Part shown: positions 7,956-16,858 of the stretch, piece after piece
Layout: every line of letters starts with the position of its first letter
Numbering within the stretch: position 1 is the stretch's first letter
Assembly (NCBI RefSeq): GCF_001418015.1
Contig: NZ_LIQG01000026.1
Coordinates: 1,116,001-1,180,000 of the forward strand
Direction of reading: 5' to 3'
Length of the DNA stretch: 64,000 nt
Source of the DNA: Lacinutrix mariniflava
Lineage (GTDB): Bacteria > Bacteroidota > Bacteroidia > Flavobacteriales > Flavobacteriaceae
The notes under the pieces: generated by a model
Databases searched by the model: none
What the model saw: only the letters and a program-made list of their open reading frames with translations
Told to the model about the DNA's origin: nothing
Position numbers and translations under genes: made by a program

Positions 7956-10148
7956 TTAATTCCCTAATTCTAACTGGTTTTTCACCAAATTATAATAATT
8001 TGCTTTTTTTGCAACTAGCTCTTTATGGCTTCCTATTTCTATTATTTTTCCATTATCTAAAACTACAATCTGATGCGCATTTTTAACTGTGCTTAATCTG
8101 TGCGCTATAACAACTACTGTTTTGTCTTTAAAAAAAACATCTAAGTTTTCCATAATTACTTTTTCATTATTAGCGTCTAAAGCAGATGTGGCTTCATCAA
8201 AAAATAAATAATCTGGATTTTTATATACTGCTCTGGCAATAAATAAACGTTGTTTTTGTCCTGTACTTAATCCAGAACCTTCCGTTCCTATTTTTGTGTT
8301 GTATGATAATGGTAAAGATTCTATGTATTCTCTAATGTTAGCGACATCAATGGCGTGTGCTAACCTTTTTTTATCAATGCTATCTTCTCCAATAGCAATA
8401 TTGTTGGCTATGGTATCATTAAAAAGGTACCCTTCTTGCATAACAACTCCATAATGGTCTCTCCACGATTTTTGAGAGATGTTTTGCAACGATGTATTAT
8501 TTAATAAAATATCACCTTCATTAGGTTTATAATAACCTAAAAGTAATTTCATTAATGTGGTTTTACCACTTCCGCTTGTACCAACAATTGCTGTAGTTTT
8601 GTTTGCAGGAATATTAAGGTTTAAGTTTTTTAAAACTTCAATATCTGATCCTGTATATTTAAAAGAGATATCTCTAATTGATATGTTTGCATTTTTAGGA
8701 ATGTCTTTAATTTTTTGTTGTGGATCGATTTCTTCGTTTTCCATATTATGGATTTCGCTTAAACGATCTAACGATATTTTGGCATCTTGCAATTCTCTTA
8801 CAAAACCAATAAGTTGCATAACAGGAGAGTTTAACTGTCCAACGATGTATGAAATAGCTAGCATCATACCTAAAGTAATATCTCCATCTATAACTAGTTT
8901 TGCAGATAAAATAGTAATAAATATATTTTTAAGTTCGTTTATAAAGGATGAACCAACACTTTGCGTTTGCTCTAATGCTAAGCTTTTTATCGAAACTTTA
9001 AATAGTTTCGCCTGTGTGTGCTCCCAAGCCCAACGTTTTTGTTTTTCTGCATTATGCAACTTAATATCTTGCATGCCATTAATAAGTTCTATAACTGTGC
9101 TTTGTTCTTGGCTTAAGGCTGAAAAACGTTTGTAATCTAAGGTTGCACGTTTCTTTAAAAAGATTTTAATCCATAAAAAGTATAAGAAACTACCAATTAC
9201 AAAAATGGTAAATATTTGAAGGCTATAGTAGCACAGTACAAAACTGAATACTATAAAGTTTACTATAGAAAATAATACGTTTAAGGACGATGTAGTTAGT
9301 ATTTGTTCAATACGTTTGTGGTCGTTAATACGTTGCATTAAATCTCCTGTCATTTTAACATCGAAATAGGAGATAGGAAGTAGCATTAATTTGATAAAGA
9401 AATCGGAAATTAATGAGATGTTTATTCTGGTACTAACATGTAGTAAAATCCAACTTCTAATAATCTCTATTCCTGTTCTACCAATAAATAAAGCAATTTG
9501 CGCAAATAGAATTAGGTATATAAAGTTGAGGTCTCTGTTTTTAATACCAACATCTACAACACTTTGTGTTAAAAATGGTACAACTAACTGAAGTAAGCTA
9601 GCAGCTAGTAAGCCAATACAGAGTTGAATTATAAAACTTTTGTATTTATATAGATATTTTGATAAATAAGTGAAGTTGAATTTTTGCTCTTCGTCTTCAT
9701 CAAATGCATTATTGTAAAACTTTGGAGTAGGATCTAATAGTAATGCAATCCCATCTTGTGTGTTTTCTGTTACATTATTACCAATCCAGAATTTTAAAAA
9801 TTCTTCTTCAGTATAATTTATTAAACCATATCCAGGATCTGAAATATAATAAATGTCTTTTTTTATTTTATAAAGTACCACATAATGATCCTTGTTCCAA
9901 TGTAAAATACAAGGTAGTGGCGCTTTTTTTAACTCTTCTAAAGTTAATTTAACTCCCAAACTTCGAAAGCCCACAGTCTCAGCAGCATCACTTAAATTAA
10001 GTAAACTACTACCTTCTCTTGTGGTTTCGCTTATTTCTCTAATTTGAGTAATAGACAAGTTTTTACCATAATACTTAGCAATAATTTTTAAGCATGTTGG
10101 TCCACAGTCTTTAGATTCTGCTTGTTTGTGTGTTGGGAATTTTTTCAA
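7956..10148 (-). CDS. C39-peptidase-containing ABC exporter
   Basis: 730 aa. Residues 1-130 are a C39 peptidase domain with catalytic Cys15 (KDCGPTCL), His88 (KDHYVVLY) and Asp104 (SDPGYG), so it should be active and cut after double glycine. Six membrane helices follow (about 165-440), then an ATPase domain with Walker A GTSGSGKTT, signature LSTGQKQR and Walker B YLFFDEATSALD. It exports and matures the two cysteine-rich peptides encoded beside it. Translation starts at TTG (10148); no in-frame ATG precedes the catalytic Cys, so the TTG is well supported. It lies between the two peptide genes. Confidence 0.95.
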   Translation of the reverse strand: MKKFPTHKQAESKDCGPTCLKIIAKYYGKNLSITQIREISETTREGSSLLNLSDAAETVGFRSLGVKLTLEELKKAPLPCILHWNKDHYVVLYKIKKDIYYISDPGYGLINYTEEEFLKFWIGNNVTENTQDGIALLLDPTPKFYNNAFDEDEEQKFNFTYLSKYLYKYKSFIIQLCIGLLAASLLQLVVPFLTQSVVDVGIKNRDLNFIYLILFAQIALFIGRTGIEIIRSWILLHVSTRINISLISDFFIKLMLLPISYFDVKMTGDLMQRINDHKRIEQILTTSSLNVLFSIVNFIVFSFVLCYYSLQIFTIFVIGSFLYFLWIKIFLKKRATLDYKRFSALSQEQSTVIELINGMQDIKLHNAEKQKRWAWEHTQAKLFKVSIKSLALEQTQSVGSSFINELKNIFITILSAKLVIDGDITLGMMLAISYIVGQLNSPVMQLIGFVRELQDAKISLDRLSEIHNMENEEIDPQQKIKDIPKNANISIRDISFKYTGSDIEVLKNLNLNIPANKTTAIVGTSGSGKTTLMKLLLGYYKPNEGDILLNNTSLQNISQKSWRDHYGVVMQEGYLFNDTIANNIAIGEDSIDKKRLAHAIDVANIREYIESLPLSYNTKIGTEGSGLSTGQKQRLFIARAVYKNPDYLFFDEATSALDANNEKVIMENLDVFFKDKTVVVIAHRLSTVKNAHQIVVLDNGKIIEIGSHKELVAKKANYYNLVKNQLELGN

Positions 10149-10201
10149 AAAACGTGTAGTTTTTTAGAGTTGAATATTTCTAAAATGAGAGGTATTGTAA
10201 A

Positions 10202-10242
10202 TAAAGAGAGTGAGTTTAGCCTAGGCTAATTCGCTCTCTTTA
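10202..10242 (-). terminator. Long hairpin between peptide 2 and exporter gene
   Basis: TAAAGAGAG (10202-10210) pairs with CTCTCTTTA (10234-10242), and inside it TTAGCC (10216-10221) pairs with GGCTAA (10224-10229). Together with G-U pairs it makes about 19 bp with one bulge. The following minus-strand bases are TTTACAA, a short T-run. Likely an attenuator or mRNA-stabilising hairpin that lets the peptide be made in excess of the exporter. Confidence 0.7.
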
Positions 10243-10298
10243 AAAAAGTAGTATCATTAAAATATTGATTATACTTTATTATACATTGTTGTTAATTA

Positions 10299-10466
10299 TT
10301 AATTACATCTTTCTTGGCAACGATACCAGCCGTATTCAGAGCCAGGTAAGTTAACCTGACACGGTTTTTGACCATCTGGACAAATATTCATGATTGGATA
10401 CCCACCATTAATTGTTTTTTGTTCTGCTCTAGATAAAGCTTTTCCTAAGTTTTTTAAATTTTTCAT
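10299..10466 (-). CDS. Second double-glycine leader peptide, four-cysteine core
   Basis: 55 aa, ATG at 10466, stop TAA at 10299. The 22-residue leader (LSRAEQKTINGG at its end) matches the leader of the 73-aa peptide except for three residues. The predicted 33-residue core begins YPIMNICPDG and has four Cys at 29, 36, 50 and 54, enough for two disulfides. The 24 bases around and upstream of the start codon are identical to those of the other peptide gene. The core is unlike peptide 1, so the pair shares export signals but not function-determining sequence. It is followed by a hairpin and then the C39 exporter. Confidence 0.85.
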   Translation of the reverse strand: MKNLKNLGKALSRAEQKTINGGYPIMNICPDGQKPCQVNLPGSEYGWYRCQERCN

Positions 10467-10502
10467 AATTAAAATATTTATAAATTATATTTGCTATGAA
10501 CA

Positions 10503-10543
10503 TTAAAGACACTCACAGTTTGTGTCTATTCTTCGCGAGAGAA
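10503..10543 (-). promoter_or_regulatory. Conserved upstream element of peptide 2 with 6-bp dyad
   Basis: Second copy of the 41-base element. AGACAC (10507-10512) and GTGTCT (10522-10527) form a perfect dyad with a 9-nt spacer. Compared with copy 1 the innermost pair changes from G-C to C-G, so pairing is kept although both bases differ. TTCGCGAG follows. It ends 36 bp from the start codon, almost the same distance as copy 1. Confidence 0.65.
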
Positions 10544-10555
10544 ATTTTGTTCAAA

Positions 10556-10584
10556 ACGCAAAGCCTTTTTTTAGGGCTTTGCTG
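10556..10584 (-). terminator. Terminator of the VKOR-thioredoxin gene
   Basis: GCAAAGCC (10558-10565) pairs with GGCTTTGC (10575-10582) over a 9-nt loop, directly after the minus-strand stop at 10587. On the minus strand GTTTTG follows. It separates the VKOR gene from the upstream element of peptide 2. Confidence 0.7.
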
Positions 10585-10586
10585 TT

Positions 10587-12203
10587 TTATATAGTGTTTT
10601 GTAATTGCTTTGTTAGTGTATTTACGTGGCAAGACTCGTTTAATTCTTCAATAAAATAAGTTAAGTCGCTTCTTTCGTATGCTTTTGGGTACGATTGTCC
10701 ATTTACTAATATTTCCGGTGTGAAATTGATGTTGTTGTCTAAACACCAATTGTATTCAGCTTCAAGAATCTCTTTGTATATCTCAGCATTGTTAGATTTT
10801 TTCCAAGTCTTTAACCAGGATTTAGCATCTGCATTATTATATATTTCATGCATGGCCTCTAGGCATTTTAGTTCACCTTTAGTATGGAATAATTCTAATA
10901 ATCGACTTGAGACCAATACACCGTCACTTTCTGGATTGCTGGTGTTTATGTTAAAACGAATAGTAATGTTTATTTCTTTATGGTGTGTTTTTAAAAGAGA
11001 TTCAACCATATTGTGTGCGCTTTTACAATGTCCGCAAAATGGGTTGGTAATTACTGTAATGTTTAAAGGAGCATTTTTATTTCCTAAAACTATTTCTGTT
11101 GTATTTGTAAGTGTTGTATCAACAGCTTCAGACTGTTGTAAAAGCGTATTAAATAAGTCGAAGTTTCTTTTAAATTTACTAGACTCAATTTTTAATTTTT
11201 TAAAGCCTTGTTCTTGCTTTAATTTAGAACTGATAAACATCCAAATGTAAGCGATAGTAATAAATGAGAATCCAATTAATAAGATTGAAGTCAAACTTAA
11301 TACTGAAAAACTAAAAGTTGTAAAAAAGAAAGTCGCAGCTTGCAGGACTAAAACAGATGCAATACCTAAACATAAAACACACCAATTTTTAGATACTTTT
11401 ACTTGATAATAAATAGAATATGCAACTATAGGTAAGCCAACTAAACTTATTAGGTACAGTATGTTTAATGACATATTTGTTAAAAGCAATAAAAGAGACG
11501 CTATACATATAGATATAAAGTAAATGAAACTAACATCACTTAGTTTAATGTTTTTATATAATGTTGCACCTTTAGAATTTAAAACCGCATTACAGTTAGT
11601 AGTTTTGCTTTCTTGTGAGCAAATACTATCTACAATTTTAGAATCTAATCCCAAATCATGTTGAATGATTAAATAGGTTATGGTTATTCCTATCGATGTG
11701 GTTAAAAAGTAAAAGGTTTCAGTGAAATTTGGGCTAGACTTAAAAAAAAGCACGCTAAATAATAGTAGTGCTATAATAAATAAAGGTTTTTGTAAATTAG
11801 TAGTATTGGTTTGTATAATCTGTTTTGTGTCGTCTTTTTCTACAGCGACAAGAATTCCTGTAAATTGTTCTAAAAAAATAGTTTCAGAAATAGTTTTACT
11901 TTTTTTGTTGCTAAATATAGTTTTGTAGTTTTTATCTTTTTTGATAACTAGGGCAAAATCTGTATCGTTCTCGGTGTTTAACTGAGCTATAAAACTAGGA
12001 GGTAATTGTTCTAAAGTATCTTTATCTATAGCTACACGAGTAGCTATATTGTCTATATCAAAGTGATTTAGCACTCCAGTTATTGCATGTAAACTCGGAT
12101 AAGATGGGTGACTTTGTATTTGGAAACCTAATTCTTCAGCATCAATTTTGATTTTGTTTTTTTGAAGAAGCGATTGTACTAAAAAGGATAAAGTGTCTTT
12201 CAA
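10587..12203 (-). CDS. C39-like / VKOR / thioredoxin fusion, disulfide-forming membrane protein
   Basis: 538 aa in three parts. Residues 1-125 look like a C39-type peptidase domain that lacks the catalytic Cys (HPSYPSLHAITGVL is the family-like segment). Residues 140-325 are a vitamin K epoxide reductase domain with four or more helices, loop cysteines Cys195 and Cys204 and the active CVLC (275-278). Residues 370-530 are a thioredoxin-like domain with CGHC (390-393) and cis-Pro496. VKOR regenerates the oxidised thioredoxin partner with quinone, so the protein should form disulfides outside the membrane. The two neighbouring exported peptides with six and four Cys are likely substrates. Start is TTG at 12203; no alternative ATG exists nearby. 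Confidence 0.88.
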   Translation of the reverse strand: MKDTLSFLVQSLLQKNKIKIDAEELGFQIQSHPSYPSLHAITGVLNHFDIDNIATRVAIDKDTLEQLPPSFIAQLNTENDTDFALVIKKDKNYKTIFSNKKSKTISETIFLEQFTGILVAVEKDDTKQIIQTNTTNLQKPLFIIALLLFSVLFFKSSPNFTETFYFLTTSIGITITYLIIQHDLGLDSKIVDSICSQESKTTNCNAVLNSKGATLYKNIKLSDVSFIYFISICIASLLLLLTNMSLNILYLISLVGLPIVAYSIYYQVKVSKNWCVLCLGIASVLVLQAATFFFTTFSFSVLSLTSILLIGFSFITIAYIWMFISSKLKQEQGFKKLKIESSKFKRNFDLFNTLLQQSEAVDTTLTNTTEIVLGNKNAPLNITVITNPFCGHCKSAHNMVESLLKTHHKEINITIRFNINTSNPESDGVLVSSRLLELFHTKGELKCLEAMHEIYNNADAKSWLKTWKKSNNAEIYKEILEAEYNWCLDNNINFTPEILVNGQSYPKAYERSDLTYFIEELNESCHVNTLTKQLQNTI

Positions 12204-12244
12204 AATAATTAAGAATTGTTTGTTTTCTTAACTGTTCCTGAAGT

Positions 12245-14890
12245 CTAAGATTTGTTACCCACAATTTTTAATTTTTTTATGCTAAATATTAAGAATAATA
12301 AAAACAAAACACCTAAAATGCTATTTATTAGTAAATTATCATTGAGTTCTATTGCCGAATTATCACCAATTAAAATTAAGGAAGACCAATAATATGGGGA
12401 GGCTTCACTTAAAGAATGCGACTCTATGTAGTCTAGTTTTGCTTGTCTAAGTGCTGCACTTTTTGTTTTTCCTTCTTTTAGGTAACTATAAAAGCTAATA
12501 GTTATCTCTGTATTCGATTTGTCGTTTACATTCCAAAGTGAAGAAACTACACTATTTGCTCCAGAATAGAAGAAAGCACGTGCTAAGCTAAAAACACCTT
12601 CTCCATTATTTATTTTTCCTAAAGAACTATTACATGCGTTTAATACTACTAATTCTGCTTGATTTTTTATTGTATACAACTCGTTTAGGTATAATTTTTC
12701 ATTTTTAAAGGCAATCCATGGTGAAATAGAATCGCTAGCGTTAGAGTGAGTTGATAAGTGTAGTATTTTATATTTTTTAATTTTATTAATAAAATTTCTT
12801 TTGTTTGCTTCTTTATTAATTAATGAAGTACCATTTAATTGTTTACTTATAGTATTCGTTTCTTTAATACTTTGAGGTAGCTTTTGTAGATTGTCGTAAT
12901 CAAAAGAATTGGGAGCAAAGCCTATAAAAGGTAGTTTAGCATTTCTTGCTATTTTAGTATTAAAATTTAAAAAAGATAGAGAATAAACATAAGATAATTC
13001 ATGGTCTTCAATTAAATATTTGTTTTTCTTTCTTAAATTTTCAAATGCGAGGTGCTGTAATGCTTTGTCAGGAACAATAAGTAACTTTTGTTTTGTATTG
13101 ATAATAGATTGGATGTTTTTTGGAAACAAGTTGTTGTATAATTTGTTTGCTAAGGTAAAGCACTCTTTAATATCTGATTTATTAACAAATGGATTAGCGA
13201 TTAGTTTTAAATAGATATTAATGTTTGTATTTGTAATTTCGTGATTGTTTAGCTTGGTTAAAATTATTTCATCCTTAGTTATTAGCAATACGTAGCTTTC
13301 TTTTTTACCTAATATGTATTCTAGAATTGCAGTGTCTCCATCTAAATTACTTTTTACTGTTTCCAGATTAACAAGATTTAATGGTTTATTTAATTTATAG
13401 TGATTTGGATATTTTTTAGACATTGCCTCAATAAAGCTAGTGTATTTTATTTTTAAGCTATAGTATTGATCTAAAATATGGTAATTAGTTTTATTTTCCA
13501 TTTTGTTTTCTAAAGCAGAAATTTTGTTTTTTAAATCTAATTCTTTTTGTAGTAGATGTATAGGTATTGAAGCGTTGTCTGTGTTTTTAACAATGTTTTC
13601 TAATAATAATAATGCTTTATTTTTTTCAATAAAATAAAAACTTTCATCTGTCTTTTTTAATTTAGAACAGGCATCAACTGCGAGCGTATACAGTTGTGAA
13701 GCTTCTTTTTGCCAAAAGAGTTTAGATTTTTTTTCGAAACTTTCAGTTCTTATAAAATCTAATAATTTATCTGTTAATCTAATATTTTTATATGCATATG
13801 TTAATAAATCTTTATTTTTTACATCAGATTCAAGAATATGTCTTGATTTTTCTTTTAAAATTAAGAACGTTAACGTTTTATCATTTGATCTTTTAACGAT
13901 ATTATAGTTAGGTACATAATATAAAGAAGAGTCTATTTTAGTAGAAAGTGTTAATTGTAAAGCTTTGTTTAAATTTGTTAACCCATTTTGTGAATTATTT
14001 TGATTAAAATAGTAATCTGCCTTATTCAAATACGCTTTTGGGATAAATGAGTTATTTAAAGTATAGAATTTTATTGATTTATTTGCATAATAAAGAGCAC
14101 TGTCGTTTTTTTCTATATTAAATAAAGTCGCAATGTTATTTGAAGTGGCGCTAATTCTTAAAGAATCATTTATACCTAAAGCTATTTTTAATGCTTTGAG
14201 GTGATAATTCTTGCTTTTTTTATAGTCATAGTATGAGTTTTCTTTACCGTAATGTCTTCCATATTCATTATTTAAGGAGTAAAGTTCAGAAGTGTTTAAA
14301 GGAATTATTGAGCTAAGAGAATCTACCTTTTTTAGCAATATTGTATTCTCTTGTAAGGAACTATTCGTCTCAATATCTTGATTAAGACTTATTTTTTTTA
14401 GATAAATTAGAGGTAGACGTTTAGTGCTAATTTCATCTGAGTGTGTTAAGCCTTTGTTAAAGTATATCTTAGCTCTATAGTAGTCTCCTAATTTTTGAAA
14501 ATTTAAAGCATTTTCGCAGTATGCGCGATAAGTAAATTCATCTAGATTGAAACTATCTATTACTTTGTTATAGGTAATTATGGATTTTGAGTATTCTTTG
14601 TTTTTAAAAAAAAACAGGCCTAAATTAAATAGGCCGTTTTTATATTTTTCTCTGCTAATATATTTGTGATATTTAACTTCTTTTAATGCATATTCTATAG
14701 CTTTAGTATAGTTTTCTTTATAATAATAATCTAATGAGGTATTATGTGATAAATCAGCATATTCTTTTAACTTATTATTCTTAAGTTCTTTATGTAAAAC
14801 ATGATTAAGGCTGTCTATTTCTATACCCAACTCTTGACTAAAAGATTGGTAGAATAATAAAATAAAGAAACATGCGATTAAGTTTTTCAA
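12245..14890 (-). CDS. CHAT-domain caspase-like protein with TPR region
   Basis: 881 aa, TTG start giving a signal peptide (KNLIACFFILLFYQSFSQ). Tetratricopeptide-like repeats span about residues 25-420. The C-terminal CHAT domain carries the catalytic dyad His715 (HLSTHS) and Cys753 (LNACNSS), with GANSVVSSLWNVND downstream, all typical of this caspase/separase-clan family. A final membrane helix (about 853-872) precedes a basic tail. Thus the protease is predicted to face the periplasm, anchored in the inner membrane. Its lipoprotein neighbour begins 5 bp upstream and the divergent operon encodes a sigma factor, TPR protein and nuclease. The substrate is unknown. Confidence 0.9.
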   Translation of the reverse strand: MKNLIACFFILLFYQSFSQELGIEIDSLNHVLHKELKNNKLKEYADLSHNTSLDYYYKENYTKAIEYALKEVKYHKYISREKYKNGLFNLGLFFFKNKEYSKSIITYNKVIDSFNLDEFTYRAYCENALNFQKLGDYYRAKIYFNKGLTHSDEISTKRLPLIYLKKISLNQDIETNSSLQENTILLKKVDSLSSIIPLNTSELYSLNNEYGRHYGKENSYYDYKKSKNYHLKALKIALGINDSLRISATSNNIATLFNIEKNDSALYYANKSIKFYTLNNSFIPKAYLNKADYYFNQNNSQNGLTNLNKALQLTLSTKIDSSLYYVPNYNIVKRSNDKTLTFLILKEKSRHILESDVKNKDLLTYAYKNIRLTDKLLDFIRTESFEKKSKLFWQKEASQLYTLAVDACSKLKKTDESFYFIEKNKALLLLENIVKNTDNASIPIHLLQKELDLKNKISALENKMENKTNYHILDQYYSLKIKYTSFIEAMSKKYPNHYKLNKPLNLVNLETVKSNLDGDTAILEYILGKKESYVLLITKDEIILTKLNNHEITNTNINIYLKLIANPFVNKSDIKECFTLANKLYNNLFPKNIQSIINTKQKLLIVPDKALQHLAFENLRKKNKYLIEDHELSYVYSLSFLNFNTKIARNAKLPFIGFAPNSFDYDNLQKLPQSIKETNTISKQLNGTSLINKEANKRNFINKIKKYKILHLSTHSNASDSISPWIAFKNEKLYLNELYTIKNQAELVVLNACNSSLGKINNGEGVFSLARAFFYSGANSVVSSLWNVNDKSNTEITISFYSYLKEGKTKSAALRQAKLDYIESHSLSEASPYYWSSLILIGDNSAIELNDNLLINSILGVLFLLFLIFSIKKLKIVGNKS

Positions 14891-14895
14891 ACCTC

Positions 14896-15369
14896 TTAGT
14901 TATCGTTTGTGTAGTTATGTGGAGGTTGATATTCAGGGTTGGTGATTGAAATATCTGGATCTCCATTAACAGCAGTGTCTTTACCTGTAGGTGGTATGCC
15001 AGGTTGTGGTGTTGTACAGGTTATAGAAAGATCATAATAAATATTGGGATCTAAGTGCCAGATTTCTGTAGATTCGGAAATAGAAGTATAGTATAAAAGA
15101 CCAAGACAATAAGACCAATTATTTCTTACTATATCTTTTTGTCGTTTTGAGGTTTCAGGTTCATAAGTTACTAAATAGTTTACTGCTAAGGTATTAATGT
15201 TTACACCTGAATCTATGGGGCCATCTCCTTCAGTACTTTTGTATGCATTGTTTTCCTGCAATTTTTTGTCAAGTAATTGTTCATTTTCTATAAACGAATT
15301 ATCACTAGTGCAAGAATTAAATACAGTAAGACAAAAAGTTAAGAGTAACGTTAATTTAATAAATTTCAT
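14896..15369 (-). CDS. Putative lipoprotein of the CHAT locus
   Basis: 157 aa from the ATG at 15369; the frame extends upstream to 15429 but the lipoprotein signal (KLTLLLTFCLTVFNSC) fixes the start here, with Cys19 as lipid site. The mature part is acidic and Asn/Pro-rich at the end (PQPGIPPTGKD, PEYQPPHNYTNDN) and shows no known domain. It ends 5 bp before the CHAT gene, so the two are cotranscribed. It may be a sensor or substrate of the CHAT protein, which is inference from position only. Confidence 0.7.
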   Translation of the reverse strand: MKFIKLTLLLTFCLTVFNSCTSDNSFIENEQLLDKKLQENNAYKSTEGDGPIDSGVNINTLAVNYLVTYEPETSKRQKDIVRNNWSYCLGLLYYTSISESTEIWHLDPNIYYDLSITCTTPQPGIPPTGKDTAVNGDPDISITNPEYQPPHNYTNDN

Positions 15370-15473
15370 ATTTTTTTTGGTTATTAGTTTATATGTCCTT
15401 GTTCCTAAATAATTATATTTGTTACCCATTCAAATATAAAACTTTATTTGGATTACTTATACATACTTAATTA

Positions 15474-16037
15474 ATGAAAAATCAATCTGTCTACCTTAAG
15501 GCTTTAGTAAAGGGAGATACTAATCAAATTTTAAAAATATATGAAGCTTCTTTTCCTAACGTTAAACGATTTGTTTTTCAGAATAAAGGCAATCAAGCAG
15601 ATGCAGAAGATGTTTTTCAAAAAGCATTAATGCAATTAACAGTGCGTTATAAAAAGGAAAAATTCGAAATTAAATCTAGTTTTGAAGCCTATTTATTTAC
15701 TGTTTGTAAGAATTTATGGCGTAGAAAATTAAATAAATCTAAAAACGAGGTAACAATAGATGGTGTTATAGAACTAAAGAGTGAAGAGCGAGACATAGCA
15801 ATGTCTGTTTTAGAACAAGAACGATGGGAGTTTTTTCAAGAAAAGTTAGAATTAATCTCAGATAACTGTAAAGAAATTTTAAAACGTTTTTTTAAAAAGA
15901 TAGCGTATAAAGATATCGCTAAAGAACTTGGTTATAATGATGAAAACGTTGTAAGACAACGCGTTTTTAAATGTAAAAGTAAATTGTCGCAAATGATTAA
16001 AGAAGATATTAGATTTAAAGAATTAAAAGAATTATGA
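15474..16037 (+). CDS. Sigma-70 family (ECF-type) RNA polymerase sigma factor
   Basis: 187 aa. Region 2 spans about residues 20-80 (ADAEDVFQKALMQL...FEAYLFTVCKNLWRRKL) and region 4 about 120-175 with the helix-turn-helix AYKDIAKELGYNDENVVRQRVFKCKSKL. No sigma region 3 is present. It overlaps the next gene by 4 bp (ATGA), indicating coupled translation. It diverges from the CHAT/lipoprotein operon across 104 bp, so it may control both. No canonical TAnnTTTG box was seen between them. Confidence 0.9.
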   Translation: MKNQSVYLKALVKGDTNQILKIYEASFPNVKRFVFQNKGNQADAEDVFQKALMQLTVRYKKEKFEIKSSFEAYLFTVCKNLWRRKLNKSKNEVTIDGVIELKSEERDIAMSVLEQERWEFFQEKLELISDNCKEILKRFFKKIAYKDIAKELGYNDENVVRQRVFKCKSKLSQMIKEDIRFKELKEL

Positions 16038-16858
16038 ATTTTTCTGAAGACATATTGCAACAAATTGAAGACTATTTAAATGGCACAATGACCAAGGCTC
16101 AAACGTTCGCTTTTGAAACGCAGATTAAAGAGAATGCTGATTTAGCAAAAGCTTTAGGAATTAATAAAAAAATGCGTTTACAATACAGTGACGAAGAATG
16201 GGATTTTGTTAAAGACTATAAAAATAGAAAAAAAATAAACGAGCTAGAAGTGTTATTGAAGTCTAACGAACTTCAGGATAAAAAAAAAGCTATTCAAAAT
16301 GCAGGAGATCTTTATTTTAATAAAGTAAAACCTGAAAATGAAATAAGAAGAAACAAATCACTTCCTTTTTTAGCAATAGCTGCATCAATAGTTTTATTGA
16401 TTGGATATTTTACTTTTTTTAATAATGATTTAACTAATCAGGAAATATACGCGCAGCATAATTCTTGGGAAGAGTTGCCATCTTTAGTATCGAGAAGCGA
16501 AACTAATTCTAGTTTACTTTCTAATGGTGAGTCTGCTTTTATAAACAAAGACTATAAATTAGCCGAAGAACATTTTAATGCTTACGTTTCTAATAAAAAA
16601 GAAGTTAATATTAATGCACTTTTATATCTAGGAGTTTCACAATTGGAACTAGAAAATTATAATAGTGCATTAAAAAGTTTTCAAAAGATAATAGACTCTA
16701 ATACTCTAGATCAATCTAAAGGTTATTGGTACAAAGCTTTAGTGTATTTAAAAATGGATGACGAGAAGAACACTATAAATACATTGAATAGTATTGTAAA
16801 GGATTCTAAAAACTTTAATTTTGTAAAAGCAGAAAAGCTTTTAAAAGAATTAAACTAA
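16034..16858 (+). CDS. TPR membrane protein, putative anti-sigma partner
   Basis: 274 aa. N-terminal about 115 residues are cytoplasmic and charged, with a zinc-less anti-sigma-like start (EDILQQIEDYLNGTMTKAQ), followed by one membrane helix (about 114-132, AIAASIVLLIGYFTFF) and C-terminal tetratricopeptide repeats outside. This topology, with overlap to a sigma gene, is typical of anti-sigma factors in Bacteroidota. The stop TAA overlaps the ATG of the nuclease gene by one base. Confidence 0.75.
   Translation: MNFSEDILQQIEDYLNGTMTKAQTFAFETQIKENADLAKALGINKKMRLQYSDEEWDFVKDYKNRKKINELEVLLKSNELQDKKKAIQNAGDLYFNKVKPENEIRRNKSLPFLAIAASIVLLIGYFTFFNNDLTNQEIYAQHNSWEELPSLVSRSETNSSLLSNGESAFINKDYKLAEEHFNAYVSNKKEVNINALLYLGVSQLELENYNSALKSFQKIIDSNTLDQSKGYWYKALVYLKMDDEKNTINTLNSIVKDSKNFNFVKAEKLLKELN

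Noticed and set aside
8557-9135. Long plus-strand frame of 192 codons opposite the C39 exporter
   Set aside because: It lies entirely antisense to a well-supported ATPase gene, has no recognisable domain, and such frames are common shadows of AT-rich coding sequence.
10720-11250. 176-codon plus-strand frame opposite the VKOR gene
   Set aside because: Antisense shadow of a gene with clear CxxC motifs; Cys-rich composition is only an artefact of the opposite strand.
12245-14890. CHAT protein as part of the peptide export locus
   Set aside because: It is 41 bp from the VKOR gene and on the same strand, but the divergent sigma operon and the adjoining lipoprotein fit the CHAT gene better; no direct evidence links it to peptide export.
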